Below, piece by piece: positions 32,700 to 40,746 of a stretch of DNA of 64,000 nucleotides (position 1 is the stretch's first letter; every line of letters begins with the position of its first letter). This stretch comes from Actinacidiphila guanduensis (GTDB taxonomy: Bacteria; Actinomycetota; Actinomycetes; Streptomycetales; Streptomycetaceae). The stretch lies in assembly GCF_900103985.1 (NCBI RefSeq), contig NZ_FNIE01000005.1, positions 496,001 through 560,000 of the forward strand, in the 5' to 3' direction. The position numbers and the translations under genes are program-made. A model generated the notes under the pieces. That model saw nothing but the letters and a program-made list of their open reading frames with translations, ran no database searches and was not told the origin of the DNA.

Positions 32700-33010
32700 G
32701 GCTGAGCGCTCCCGTGACTAGAGGGCGGGGAGGTGCGGGCTTGCCCGACCAGGGTCCCCGGCTCAGATCTATGCGGGTAGACGCGCAGCGGTAAATTTTG
32801 TGTGACCATGACATGTTGCGGATGCAGTCGGCCGCACCCCGGGTGTGTCCCCCCACGCGGTCCCACCCCGGTCCCGGGGGCGTACGCGGCCACAGGCGTA
32901 CGACATCCGCACACCGGTACGACAGGACTGTGCGGGTGCGGGTACGTACGCGTGCCCGGCCCCGCCGGCACGGGCGGGACCGGGCACGCGCCGGCCGGAG
33001 CCGGCGGGAA
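32700..33010 (-). promoter_or_regulatory. Nuclease promoter region
   Basis: 311 bases between the nuclease start and the stop of the TerD gene. On the minus strand TTTACC (around 32792) and TAGATC (around 32768) with an 18-base spacer could be -35/-10 elements, in an AT-rich stretch (32765-32812) rare in this window. The part from 32830 to 33010 is plain GC-rich sequence with no gene. Confidence 0.4.
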
Positions 33011-34264
33011 CTACAGGGCCTGGGCGGCCGGCTGGACCATCGCCCGGGCGGTCTTGCCGTCCACGAAGGTGCCCAGGGCCGTCATCTCCCATTCGCCCGA
33101 GGGCATCTTGACCATCTTGGCCATCAGGACCCCGGTGCGGGCCTCGCCGTTGGTGAGGTCGAAGCGGACCAGTTCCTCGTCGGTGCCGGCGTCGAAGAGG
33201 CGGCAGTACGCCTTGGCGACCTGGTTGAACTTCTGCCCGGAGTAGGAGTTGACGGTGAAGACCAGGCCCGTCGCGTTCGCCGGGAGGGCGCCGAGGTCGA
33301 TGGAGATCACCTCGTCGTCACCGGCGCCGGCGCCCGTCAGGTTGTCGCCGGAGTGCTTGATCGCGCCCTTGAGGATCTTCAGCTTGCCGAAGTAGCAGGT
33401 GGCGATGTGGTCCCGCCGCGGGCCGTAGACCAGCACCGAGGCGTCGAGGTCGATGTCGCGGCCGCCGTAGGCCGGCTCCCAGCCCAGGCCCATGCGGACC
33501 AGCGACAGCAGCGGGCGGCCGGCCTTGACCAGGGAGACCGACTCGTTCTTGCGCAGGCTGACCCGGCCCTTGTCCAGGCTGATCTTCCCGGGCGCGGCCG
33601 CGGGCGTCGGCGGGGCCGGGGGAGCGGCCGGGGGCGGCGGCAGGTGGGTGGCCGCAGGACCCGAGGGCGGCGGCGCCGCGGTGAAGGGAGCCGTGGGGGG
33701 CGCGGGGGGAGCCGGCGGCTGCGGCGGGGCCGGAGGTTGCGCGGCCGGTGCCGCGGGCGCGGCGGACTCCTCCTCCACGCTCACCCCGAAGTCGGTGGCG
33801 ATGCCCGCCAGCCCGTCGGCATACCCCTGGCCGACCGCGCGCACCTTCCAGGCGCCGCCGCGCCGGTAGATCTCGACGACGACCAGCGCCGTCTCCGGGC
33901 CGAGGCCGGTGGGTGCGAAGGTGGCGATCTCCGAGCCGTCGGCGCCGCGGACGGTGGCCGCGGGCGTGGTGCCGGCGAAGGCGCCGCCGCCGTCGATGCT
34001 CGCGGTGACCACGATCTTGTCGATCTCCGCGGGCACCGCGGCGGTGTCGACCTCGATCGCGTCGGGCCCGGCCCCGCCGCCGGAGCGGTGGGTCACCCCG
34101 GGGCCCTGCGGCTGGTTGTAGAAGACGAAGTCGTCGTCGGAGCGCACCTTGCCGTCGGCGGTCAGGAGCAGACCCGACACGTCGAGCCGCACGGGGGCGG
34201 AGACGTCCACCACCACTCGGGGCACGGGGAGCGGCACATTCGAGCCAGGCGTCATTGCGGTCAT
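33011..34264 (-). CDS. Double TerD-domain stress protein
   Basis: 417 residues with two TerD domains separated by a ~55-residue Pro/Ala linker. Domain 1 (~15-175) has RSDDDFVFYNQPQGPGVTH and EIYRRGGAWKVRAVGQGYADGLAGIATDFGV. Domain 2 (~240-417) has VRMGLGWEPAYGGRDIDLDASVLVYG and FNQVAKAYCRLFDAGTDEELVRFDL. The acidic DDDF and GRDIDLD loops are the TerD calcium sites. TerD proteins are linked to tellurite and general stress responses; this paired form is common in Streptomyces. No ter partner genes are visible nearby. ATG 34264 follows an AT-rich stretch; ATG 34255 is a close alternative. Confidence 0.88.
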   Translation of the reverse strand: MTAMTPGSNVPLPVPRVVVDVSAPVRLDVSGLLLTADGKVRSDDDFVFYNQPQGPGVTHRSGGGAGPDAIEVDTAAVPAEIDKIVVTASIDGGGAFAGTTPAATVRGADGSEIATFAPTGLGPETALVVVEIYRRGGAWKVRAVGQGYADGLAGIATDFGVSVEEESAAPAAPAAQPPAPPQPPAPPAPPTAPFTAAPPPSGPAATHLPPPPAAPPAPPTPAAAPGKISLDKGRVSLRKNESVSLVKAGRPLLSLVRMGLGWEPAYGGRDIDLDASVLVYGPRRDHIATCYFGKLKILKGAIKHSGDNLTGAGAGDDEVISIDLGALPANATGLVFTVNSYSGQKFNQVAKAYCRLFDAGTDEELVRFDLTNGEARTGVLMAKMVKMPSGEWEMTALGTFVDGKTARAMVQPAAQAL

Positions 34265-34269
34265 GCTCT

Positions 34270-34310
34270 AGGTAACGACAGATCCGGCTTTACGGTTCCA
34301 TTAACCGCAT
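34270..34310 (-). promoter_or_regulatory. AT-rich leader of the TerD gene with a small inverted repeat
   Basis: GGTT-AATGG-AACC (34294-34306, read on the minus strand) about 30 bases before the ATG, in a locally AT-rich stretch. Likely promoter; exact elements not assigned. Confidence 0.35.
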
Positions 34311-34397
34311 GCCGGGGCGGCCCGGGGTCCGGGTCGCGCCCGGACGGCGGTACGGCCCCCCGCCGCTCCTTCCGGCTCCTTCCGGTCGCCTCAGTGC

Positions 34398-35261
34398 TCA
34401 GTACGGCCACATCGGCGGATCCGTGCAGAACCGCCCGCCGAGGTTCGACTGCGCCGGGTCCGCCGGGTCCGGCTCGCCGTGGGCGGCCAGCAGGGCGGGG
34501 GCGAAGACCTCGGAGTCGTCCTGGGGCGTGTAGCCCAGCGCCCGGGCGGGGCCGAGGTCCCACCACAGGCGGGTGTTGGCCGAGCTGCCGTACACGACGG
34601 TGTGGCCCGAGGTGCCCGCGGTCAAAGCGGCGTGGAAGAGGCGGGCGCCGTCGCCGGGGCTCAGCCACAGCGAGAGCATCCGCACGTCCGAGGGCTCGGG
34701 GAAGCAGGAGCCGATGCGCACCGAGACGGTGTCGACGCCGTAGCGGTCGGCGTAGAGCTGCGCGAGGTCCTCGCCGAAGCACTTGGACAGGCCGTAGTAG
34801 GTGTCGGGGCGGTGCGGGGTGTCCACCGGGATCAGCGCCTCGGGCGGCAGCGGGTAGGGGCCGGTGGGCCTGGGGGTGAAGCCCGCCGCGTGGTTGCTGG
34901 AGGCGAAGACGACCCGCGGGGCCGGGCCGCCGGTGCGCTCGCCCTCCGCGCGGACCGCCTCGTACAGGTGGTAGGCGCCCTCGATGTTGGCGGTCAGCAC
35001 CCGCTCGAAGCTCGCCTCCTGGGAGATGCCGGCCAGGTGGAGCACCGCGTCGGCGCCGTGCAGCGCCTCGCGCAGGGCGTCGCGGTCGGACAGCTCGGCG
35101 GTGAAGACCGGGCCCTCCGGGCCGTCCTGCCCGGGAAGCGGCTCGACCGGCCGGGCGTCGAGGAGCCGCAGCGCGTAGCCGTAGGACGGCAGCAGGCCGC
35201 GCATCAGGGTGCCCATGCCGCCCGCGGCGCCGGTCAGCAGCAGGGTGGGGGGTGCGGACAT
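34398..35261 (-). CDS. NAD-dependent uronate dehydrogenase-like SDR
   Basis: 287 residues, extended short-chain dehydrogenase/epimerase fold. TGAAGGMG is the NAD-binding glycine motif, ADAVLHLAGISQEASFERVLTANIEGAYHLYEA and VVFASSNHAAGF follow, and YGLSK is the YxxxK catalytic pair. The ISQEASFE and SSNHA words and the length fit uronate dehydrogenases, which oxidise glucuronate or galacturonate to the aldarolactone. The gene is divergent from kdgD and about 6 kb from a ketoglutarate semialdehyde dehydrogenase gene, the following steps of the oxidative uronate route. ATG 35261 has GAGGAGG upstream. The exact sugar is not determined. Confidence 0.8.
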   Translation of the reverse strand: MSAPPTLLLTGAAGGMGTLMRGLLPSYGYALRLLDARPVEPLPGQDGPEGPVFTAELSDRDALREALHGADAVLHLAGISQEASFERVLTANIEGAYHLYEAVRAEGERTGGPAPRVVFASSNHAAGFTPRPTGPYPLPPEALIPVDTPHRPDTYYGLSKCFGEDLAQLYADRYGVDTVSVRIGSCFPEPSDVRMLSLWLSPGDGARLFHAALTAGTSGHTVVYGSSANTRLWWDLGPARALGYTPQDDSEVFAPALLAAHGEPDPADPAQSNLGGRFCTDPPMWPY

Positions 35262-35304
35262 GAAGGGCCTCCTCGGTTGCCGGTGACGAGAGCGAGTGTA
35301 TCCC

Positions 35305-35317
35305 TGACCATGGTTCA
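35305..35317. promoter_or_regulatory. Palindromic site near the uronate dehydrogenase promoter
   Basis: TGACCATGGTTCA, near-perfect dyad around CCATGG, 44 bases before the dehydrogenase ATG on the divergent strand. Candidate regulator site. Confidence 0.4.
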
Positions 35318-35426
35318 TGTATGTGTACGGCTATGGGGCCAGTCGGCCATGGCGGGGAATCGCCGGGCTGCTTGACCCCCGATGGGTGCGTCGCTTAGCG
35401 TGGCGGCGTTCATGAATATGGACGCC

Positions 35427-35438
35427 AGTCATGTGACT
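35427..35438. promoter_or_regulatory. Palindrome AGTCATGTGACT in the kdgD upstream region
   Basis: Arms AGTCA/TGACT with a 2-base centre, about 106 bases before kdgD in an AT-richer stretch (35400-35450). Candidate operator for the kdgD transcript. Confidence 0.4.
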
Positions 35439-35543
35439 GCACAACTGCTGCACACCGGCTGTCCGACTGCTGTCCGATCGCCGCACGACCGCGCCACCAA
35501 GACCGTGCACCCGCTGCACATCCCGGCTCCGAGGGGGACCCCG

Positions 35544-36476
35544 ATGACCTCACCCGCACTCGCCGACCGGCTCGACGGCCTGCTCTTCTTCCCCGTCACC
35601 GCCTTCGGTCCCGACGGCGGCCTCGACCTCGACGCCTTCCGCGCCCACGTGCGCCGCGGGGTGGACTCCGGCGCGGCCGCCGCCTTCGTCTGCTGCGGCA
35701 CGGGTGAGTTCCACGCGCTGACCCCCGAGGAGTTCCGGGCCTGCGTGACGGCCGCCGTCGAGGAGGTCGCAGGGCGGGTGCCGGTGGTGGCCGGGGCAGG
35801 ATACGGGACCGCGCTCGCGCTGCAGTACGCCGCCATCGCCGAACAGGCGGGCGCCGACGGCCTGCTGGCCATGCCGCCCTACCTGGTGGCCGCCGACCAG
35901 CAGGGCCTGCTGCGCCACTACACCGCGCTCGCGCGGGGCACCGGCCTGGAGGTGATCGTCTACCAGCGCGACAACGCCGTCTTCACCCCCGAGACCGTCG
36001 TCGCCCTCGCCCAGGTGCCCAACATCATCGGCCTGAAGGACGGTTACGGCGACCTGGACCTCATGCAGCGCATCGTCAGCACCGTGCGCACCGAGCTGCC
36101 CGGCCGCGACTTCCTCTACTTCAACGGCCTGCCCACCGCCGAACTCACCGGCCTGGCCTACCGCGGCCTCGGCGTCACCCTGTACTCCTCGGCGGTGTAC
36201 GCCTTCTCGCCCGAGATCGCCCTCGCCTTCCACGCCGCCCTCACCACCGGCGACGACGCCACCGCCAACCGGCTGCTCGACGGCTTCTACCGGCCGCTGG
36301 TCAACCTCCGCAACCAGGGCCGCGGTTACGCGGTCTCACTGGTCAAGGCCGGGGTGCGGCTGCGCGGGCTGGACGTCGGCCCGGTCCGGCCGCCGCTGTC
36401 CGAGCCCAGCCCCGCGCACGTGACGGAGCTGGCCGCCCTCATCGAGCGCGGCCTGTCCCTCGTGGGCGCCAACTGA
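35544..36476 (+). CDS. kdgD: 5-dehydro-4-deoxyglucarate dehydratase
   Basis: 310 residues, DapA/NAL superfamily. Removes water and CO2 from 5-keto-4-deoxyglucarate to give 2-ketoglutarate semialdehyde. The Schiff-base lysine is Lys165 in NIIGLKDGYGDLDLMQ. Family marks are LLFFPVTAF, VCCGTGEFHALTPEEF and EVIVYQRDNAVFTPETV. The ATG at 35544 has GAGGGGGA a few bases upstream; longer in-frame openings cross the promoter region. The next gene starts 20 bases after the stop, so they form an operon. Together with the divergent uronate dehydrogenase and the semialdehyde dehydrogenase at 41.6 kb it gives most of a uronate/glucarate-to-ketoglutarate pathway; a glucarate dehydratase is not in the window. 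Confidence 0.9.
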   Translation: MTSPALADRLDGLLFFPVTAFGPDGGLDLDAFRAHVRRGVDSGAAAAFVCCGTGEFHALTPEEFRACVTAAVEEVAGRVPVVAGAGYGTALALQYAAIAEQAGADGLLAMPPYLVAADQQGLLRHYTALARGTGLEVIVYQRDNAVFTPETVVALAQVPNIIGLKDGYGDLDLMQRIVSTVRTELPGRDFLYFNGLPTAELTGLAYRGLGVTLYSSAVYAFSPEIALAFHAALTTGDDATANRLLDGFYRPLVNLRNQGRGYAVSLVKAGVRLRGLDVGPVRPPLSEPSPAHVTELAALIERGLSLVGAN

Positions 36477-36496
36477 CGGGCCGGGAGGGCGACTTC

Positions 36497-37693
36497 GTGA
36501 GCACCGCCAAGGTTTCCGTACCGGCCGCCGCCTTCCTCTACCCCTGGGACGTGATCGGCGACCCCGCCGCCGCCGACCGGATCGCCGCGCTCGGCGTCCG
36601 CCGGGTGACCCTCGCCTCGGCCTACCACTCCACCCGCGCCCTGACCCCGCGCCACCCCCGGCACCGCGTCGTCACCGCCGAGCACTCCGCCGTGCTCTAC
36701 CCGCCCTCGGCCGCGCACTGGGCCGGCAGCGCCCTGCGCCCGCGGGCCGCCGGCGACTGGAGCGGCGGCGAGTCCGACGCCTTCGGCGCCGCCGCGGCCG
36801 CCCTGCACGCCGCGGGCCTTGAGGTGCACAGCTGGGTGGTCCTCGCGCACAACTCCCTGCTGGGCCGCGAGCACCCGGACACGTGCGTCGTCAACGCCTA
36901 CGGCGACCGCTACCCCTGGGCGCCCTGCATCGCCCACCCCGACGTGCGCGACTACCTGGTCCGCCTGGCCGCCGAGGCCGCCCCCCGCCCCGGCGCCCGC
37001 GGCACCGAACTGGAGTCGCTCGGCTGGTACGGCCTGGCCCATCTGCACGCCCACGACAAGATCGGCGGGGTGCCGCTGGGCGACGCCGCCCAGTACCTGA
37101 TGTCGCTGTGCTTCTGCCCGCACTGCCGGGCCGGGTACGCCGCCCGCGGCATCGACCCCGAGCACCTGGCCGGCGCCGTACGCCTGGCGCTCGCCCCCGC
37201 TTTCGGCGAGGGCAGCGACGAGCACGGCCACGCCGCCGTGGATCGGCTGCTCGGCGCCGACCTCGCGGCCCGCGTCCTCGACTGGCGCACGGCGACGGCC
37301 GGTTCGCTCCAGGCCGAGGCCGTGGCCGCCGTACGGGCCGCGGCCGGGCCGGACTTCCGGGTGCTCATGCACGCCGACCCCGCGCCCCACCACTGCGGCG
37401 CCAACGCCGGCGTGGACCCCGCGACGATCCTGGACGTGGTGGACGGCCTGGTGCTGCCCTGCACCGGCGGGCCGCGGGCCCGCGAGTCGGTGCTCGGCCC
37501 GCTCGCCGCCCACCGCCGTCAGGGCACCGTGCTCGCCGCGAACTTCACCATCGCGGCCGGCATGGGCGGCAGCCCCGAAACCCTCGCCGCCGACGCCGCC
37601 CACGCGGTCGCCCTCGGCGCCACGGAACTGCGGCTCTACCACGCCGGGTTGGCCGCCGACTCCGACCTGGCCGCCGTGCGGGCGGTGCTGTAA
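36497..37693 (+). CDS. Unrecognised TIM-barrel-like protein in the kdgD operon
   Basis: 398 residues, Ala-rich, no signal peptide. Begins AAFLYPWDVIGDPAAADRIAALGVRRVTLASAYHSTRAL, the look of a (beta/alpha)8 first strand and helix; YLMSLCFCPHCRAGYAARGID has a CxCxxC cluster like that in several glycosidase-like barrel proteins; VLMHADPAPHHCGANAGVDPATILDVVDGLVL and LGATELRLYHAGL complete the pattern. GTG 36497 has GGGAGGG 8 bases upstream and lies 20 bases after kdgD, so co-transcription is likely. It could supply sugar acids from a glycoside or act as a lactonase-like step, but neither is shown by the sequence. Confidence 0.7.
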   Translation: MSTAKVSVPAAAFLYPWDVIGDPAAADRIAALGVRRVTLASAYHSTRALTPRHPRHRVVTAEHSAVLYPPSAAHWAGSALRPRAAGDWSGGESDAFGAAAAALHAAGLEVHSWVVLAHNSLLGREHPDTCVVNAYGDRYPWAPCIAHPDVRDYLVRLAAEAAPRPGARGTELESLGWYGLAHLHAHDKIGGVPLGDAAQYLMSLCFCPHCRAGYAARGIDPEHLAGAVRLALAPAFGEGSDEHGHAAVDRLLGADLAARVLDWRTATAGSLQAEAVAAVRAAAGPDFRVLMHADPAPHHCGANAGVDPATILDVVDGLVLPCTGGPRARESVLGPLAAHRRQGTVLAANFTIAAGMGGSPETLAADAAHAVALGATELRLYHAGLAADSDLAAVRAVL

Positions 37694-37727
37694 CCGGGAT
37701 ACAGGGGGGCACGTCACCGGGCCGGAT

Positions 37728-37774
37728 GGCTCCGGGGAGCGGCGATCATGGGGGTACCGCCGCGCCCCGGAGCC
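37728..37774 (+). terminator. kdgD operon terminator
   Basis: Perfect 10-bp arms GGCTCCGGGG (37728-37737) / CCCCGGAGCC (37765-37774) with inner GCGGCG...CGCCGC pairing, 34 bases after the operon's last stop. No T-run. Confidence 0.7.
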
Positions 37775-37838
37775 GCGCCGCCCGGGGGCGGCAGGTTCCG
37801 TGCACACCCAAGTCGCCACCGGGACGTAGGAGGTTGCC

Positions 37839-38018
37839 GTGACGACGCGGTTATTTCCGGCCGATGTCGCCCCTGTTCCGGCCCCCGCGGTGCACGACCG
37901 CGCGAACATGCCGCCGGCACAGGACCGTTGGCGCTGTCCGGCGCACGGCGCCGCGCCGAACCGGCTGCTCAGAAGTGTCCTTCCTCCACGGCCTGGCCGT
38001 CCGCGCCCTGCGCGGTGA
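37839..38018 (+). CDS. Small 59-residue open frame with a very strong ribosome site and a TTA codon
   Basis: GTG start preceded by GTAGGAGG (ending 5 bases before it), the best ribosome site in this part of the window. It reads MTTRLFPADVAPVPAPAVHD..., with DRWRCPAHGAAPNRLL near the middle. The fifth codon is TTA (37851-37853), so expression would depend on bldA tRNA. The 3' third overlaps the end of the minus-strand membrane protein gene by 50 bases, and composition there is dictated by that gene. No family recognised. It may be a real small protein or a leader, or the ribosome site may be chance. Confidence 0.4.
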   Translation: MTTRLFPADVAPVPAPAVHDRANMPPAQDRWRCPAHGAAPNRLLRSVLPPRPGRPRPAR

Positions 38019-38835
38019 TGCGATAGCGGTCCCCGCTGGTGTCGCGGTCGGACGCGGCGTGGTTGAACTGCCCGGCGAAGGTGTACGACCCGGGCGCCAG
38101 CGTGCTCCCCGCGTTCAGCGTCCAGCGGTAGACCAGGTAGCCGCCGTCCGAGGAGACCGCCACGGTGGTGCCGGGCGCGGTGGTGTAGGAACTGTTGCTG
38201 CTCACCGCCCCTGCCTGCTGCGAGATCCGCAGCTCCACGGTGAGCGAGGTCAGCGGGCTCGTGGCGCCGAGGTGCACATCGCTCTCGGTCCAGTACCGGT
38301 TGCTGTTCGGGTCCACCCCGGCAGAGGAGGTGACTCCGCCGTGGCCGGAAGCGCTCGGACCGGCCCCGCCGGTGGCCACCGGGCTGCCCGGGGACGTCAC
38401 GGGCGCCCGGGTGCCGGTGGGCGGGGCGCCGGAGGCGCGCCCCGGGGAGCCGGCCGCGCCCGTGGGAGTGCTGCCGCTCCTGCCGTGCAGCGCCGAGCGG
38501 GGCGCGCCGGTCGTGGCGGCCTGGCCGGGGGGCAGGGCACTGACCGGCGGGGGAGTGGTGGTGCCGGTGCTGCCGGAGGTCGCCGCGCTGTGGCCGCCGG
38601 GCGCCCGGTCGCCGGAGACCGCGCCCACCGCGAGCCCGCCCAGGCCGATCGCCCCGGCGACCGCCGCCGCCACCGCGGTCACCCGCAGCCAGGGCGCGGG
38701 CGGACGCTCCCGCCGTCCGGTCCCCGCCCCCTGCGGCCCCGCGGCGATCGCGCGCTCCACCCGGGCCAGCATCCGCTCGCGGTCGGGGAGATGGGCGTCG
38801 GCCGCGGCCCGCAGCCGGTCCGGCAGTTCGGCCAT
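37969..38835 (-). CDS. Membrane protein coupled to the ECF sigma factor, possible anti-sigma
   Basis: 288 residues. A short cytoplasmic N-terminus (MAELPDRLRAAADAHLPDRERMLARVERA), one membrane span (VTAVAAAVAGAIGLGGLAVGAVSG at about 50-75), a ~110-residue Ser/Thr/Gly/Pro-rich stretch, then an extracellular beta-rich domain (YWTESDVHLGATSPLTSLTVELRISQQAG ... YRWTLNAGSTLAPGSYTFAGQFNHA). The start codon shares one base with the sigma factor stop (TGATG), with GGGGAG upstream. Such coupling is usual for sigma/anti-sigma pairs, but the N-terminus lacks a zinc-binding HxxxCxxC anti-sigma motif. The outer domain may be a sensor. The role is inferred from position. Confidence 0.75.
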   Translation of the reverse strand: MAELPDRLRAAADAHLPDRERMLARVERAIAAGPQGAGTGRRERPPAPWLRVTAVAAAVAGAIGLGGLAVGAVSGDRAPGGHSAATSGSTGTTTPPPVSALPPGQAATTGAPRSALHGRSGSTPTGAAGSPGRASGAPPTGTRAPVTSPGSPVATGGAGPSASGHGGVTSSAGVDPNSNRYWTESDVHLGATSPLTSLTVELRISQQAGAVSSNSSYTTAPGTTVAVSSDGGYLVYRWTLNAGSTLAPGSYTFAGQFNHAASDRDTSGDRYRITAQGADGQAVEEGHF

Positions 38836-39710
38836 CACACTCCCCGTCCCGTACGCGTCCGCGGGCGTGCCGCCGCACTCGCCGCCCCCAGTATCCGCGT
38901 TCCGGTGTCGGCCGCCTCGGCGGGAGCGCTCCCGTCCGCCGCCGCGTGTCTCTCCTCCTCCGCCCGGCCCCTGCCGGCGGCCTCCGCCGGCAGCGCGGCG
39001 GGGCCCGGTTCGGGCGGGGCGCCCGCCGGGGGCGGCGGGGCCTGGGACCAGGCGGGGGCGAGGGCCGCGGGCACCTCGTCGGGGCGCGCAGGCCCGTCCG
39101 GCCCGGCAGGGGGAGCGGGGACGGCGCCGGCACGCGGCGCGGCCGCGGCGGTCACCGCCCGCCGGACGTCGGGCCGGCCCCGCGGCGCCGCGTCGCCCTC
39201 CGCGGGCGGGCTGAGCAGCCGCTCCAACTCCGCGACCCCGCGCGAGGTCTGGCTCTTCACGGTGCCGACCGAGATGCCGAGCGCCGCCGCGGTGTCCTTC
39301 TCCGACAGGTCGAAGGCGTGCCGCAGCACCACGCAGGCCCGCTTGCGGAACGGCAGCCGTTGCAGCGCCTCCCGCAGGTCGAGCACCGCCGGCACGTCCG
39401 GCTCCTCGACCCGCTCCGGGCGCTGCGACCAGAAGAGCGCGACCCGGCGGCGCTCGCGCATGGCGCTGCGGATACGGGACCTGGCGAGGTTGGCGACCAC
39501 CCCGCGGGCGTAGGCGGCCGGGTGCTCGGCGGCGCTGACCCGGTCCCAGCGCCGCCAGATCGCCACCAGGGCGTCGGCCGCGAGGTCGTCGGCCGCGTCC
39601 TCCTCGCCGGTCAGCAGGTGGGCCAGGCGGGAGAGTTCGGCGTAGTGCCGCTCGAAGAAGGCGTGGAAGGCGGCGGAGTCGCCGGTGCCGGGCTCGACGG
39701 AAGCGCCCAC
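38835..39710 (-). CDS. SigE-family ECF RNA polymerase sigma factor with a long C-terminal tail
   Basis: 291 residues. Region 2 is FFERHYAELSRLAHLLTGEEDAADDLAADALVAIWRRW; region 4 is LQRLPFRKRACVVLRHAFDLSEKDTAAALGISVGTVKSQTSRGVAELERLL, matching the SigE-family ECF group. Normal members end near residue 170; here another ~120 residues of Ala/Pro-rich sequence follow, with no domain I recognise. GTG 39710 has AGGAGGGGG upstream. The next gene (membrane protein) overlaps the stop codon, so the two form one translational unit. Target promoters are unknown. Confidence 0.88.
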   Translation of the reverse strand: MGASVEPGTGDSAAFHAFFERHYAELSRLAHLLTGEEDAADDLAADALVAIWRRWDRVSAAEHPAAYARGVVANLARSRIRSAMRERRRVALFWSQRPERVEEPDVPAVLDLREALQRLPFRKRACVVLRHAFDLSEKDTAAALGISVGTVKSQTSRGVAELERLLSPPAEGDAAPRGRPDVRRAVTAAAAPRAGAVPAPPAGPDGPARPDEVPAALAPAWSQAPPPPAGAPPEPGPAALPAEAAGRGRAEEERHAAADGSAPAEAADTGTRILGAASAAARPRTRTGRGV

Positions 39711-39804
39711 GCCCCACCCCCTCCTGCCCGGACCTCTCCCGCCGGTGTGCTGCGCGAGCGTAGCAGCGCGGTCACGCAGGGGGCAGAGGTCGGGAACGCT
39801 CTCT

Positions 39805-40614
39805 TCACACCCGTGCCGAACGCTCCACGAGGGTGATGAGCGGCAGGTCGAAGGACCCCTCGGCGGTCTCCGGGCGCGAGCGCAGGTAGGCCCGCACCCG
39901 TTCCACGTACTCCGCGCGCTCCTTCGGCTCCATGGTCAGGGCGTGCGAGTGGGTGGCGATGGTCTCGATCAGCGAGTCCGCGGTGCGCGTCTGGTGGTGC
40001 GGGAACCAGGCGTGCTCCATCGGGGCCAGGCCCGGGTGCGCCCGGATGCCGCGGCTGGGGTCCCAGTCGATGAACGTGGCGCGGCTGCGGGCGACTTCGT
40101 CGAGCCCGGCGACCCACGCGACCCGGTCGTCGTCGGAGTTCCACAGCGCGCCCAGCACGCCGCCCGGCCGCAGCACCCGGACGATCTCCGGCAGCGCCCG
40201 GCTCTGGTCGAACCAGTGCAGCGCCTGCCCGACCACGACCGCGTCCACCGAGCCGTCCGGCAGCGGGATCTGCTCCGCGCCGCCCTGATGGGCCGCCACC
40301 TCGGGCAACTCCCGGCGCAGTTGGGCGAGCATGTCGGCGTCCGGCTCCACCGCGGTGACCCGGTGGCCGAGCCGCGCGGTCACCGCGCTGAGCTTGCCGG
40401 TGCCGGCACCGAGGTCCAGCACGTCCAACGTGCCGTCGCCGCGGGCGAGTCCGGCCTCGCGCGCGGGCTCCAGCGCCCACCGTACGGCGTTCACCGGGTA
40501 GTCGGGGCGGTGCTCGGCGTAGGCGGTGGCGGCGGCGCCGAAGGAGGAGGCGCGGCGGGCGATCTCGGCGGCGAGCTGCTCGGAGTCGAGGGCCTTGAAG
40601 GCGTCGGGGTCCAT
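39805..40614 (-). CDS. Class I SAM-dependent methyltransferase
   Basis: 269 residues. VLDLGAGTGKLSAVTARLG is motif I, VTAVEPDADML motif II, GGAEQIPLPDGSVDAVVVGQALHWFD motif III and VLRPGGVLGALWN motif IV. This ubiE-like arrangement with the ALHWFD word is common in small-molecule methyltransferases of Streptomyces; the substrate cannot be read from the sequence. ATG 40614 gives MDPDAFKAL; its ribosome site is weak. It stands alone between the sigma factor gene and the IclR gene, all on the minus strand, with 94- and 132-base spacers. Confidence 0.85.
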   Translation of the reverse strand: MDPDAFKALDSEQLAAEIARRASSFGAAATAYAEHRPDYPVNAVRWALEPAREAGLARGDGTLDVLDLGAGTGKLSAVTARLGHRVTAVEPDADMLAQLRRELPEVAAHQGGAEQIPLPDGSVDAVVVGQALHWFDQSRALPEIVRVLRPGGVLGALWNSDDDRVAWVAGLDEVARSRATFIDWDPSRGIRAHPGLAPMEHAWFPHHQTRTADSLIETIATHSHALTMEPKERAEYVERVRAYLRSRPETAEGSFDLPLITLVERSARV

Positions 40615-40746
40615 GCCGCCGACCCTACGCGGACCGGCCCGCGCCACGAGGACCGGGCGGTCCCGCGCGAGCGGGACGGCGGCGCCCCGACATCCGACGG
40701 TCTCGGCCCGCTACTGCCGGGGCGCCCACGGGCCGGAGCGGGCGGC

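Noticed and set aside
33011..34264. Part of a full ter (tellurite) operon
   Set aside because: No TerB, TerC or other ter genes nearby; a lone double-TerD gene is common in Streptomyces.
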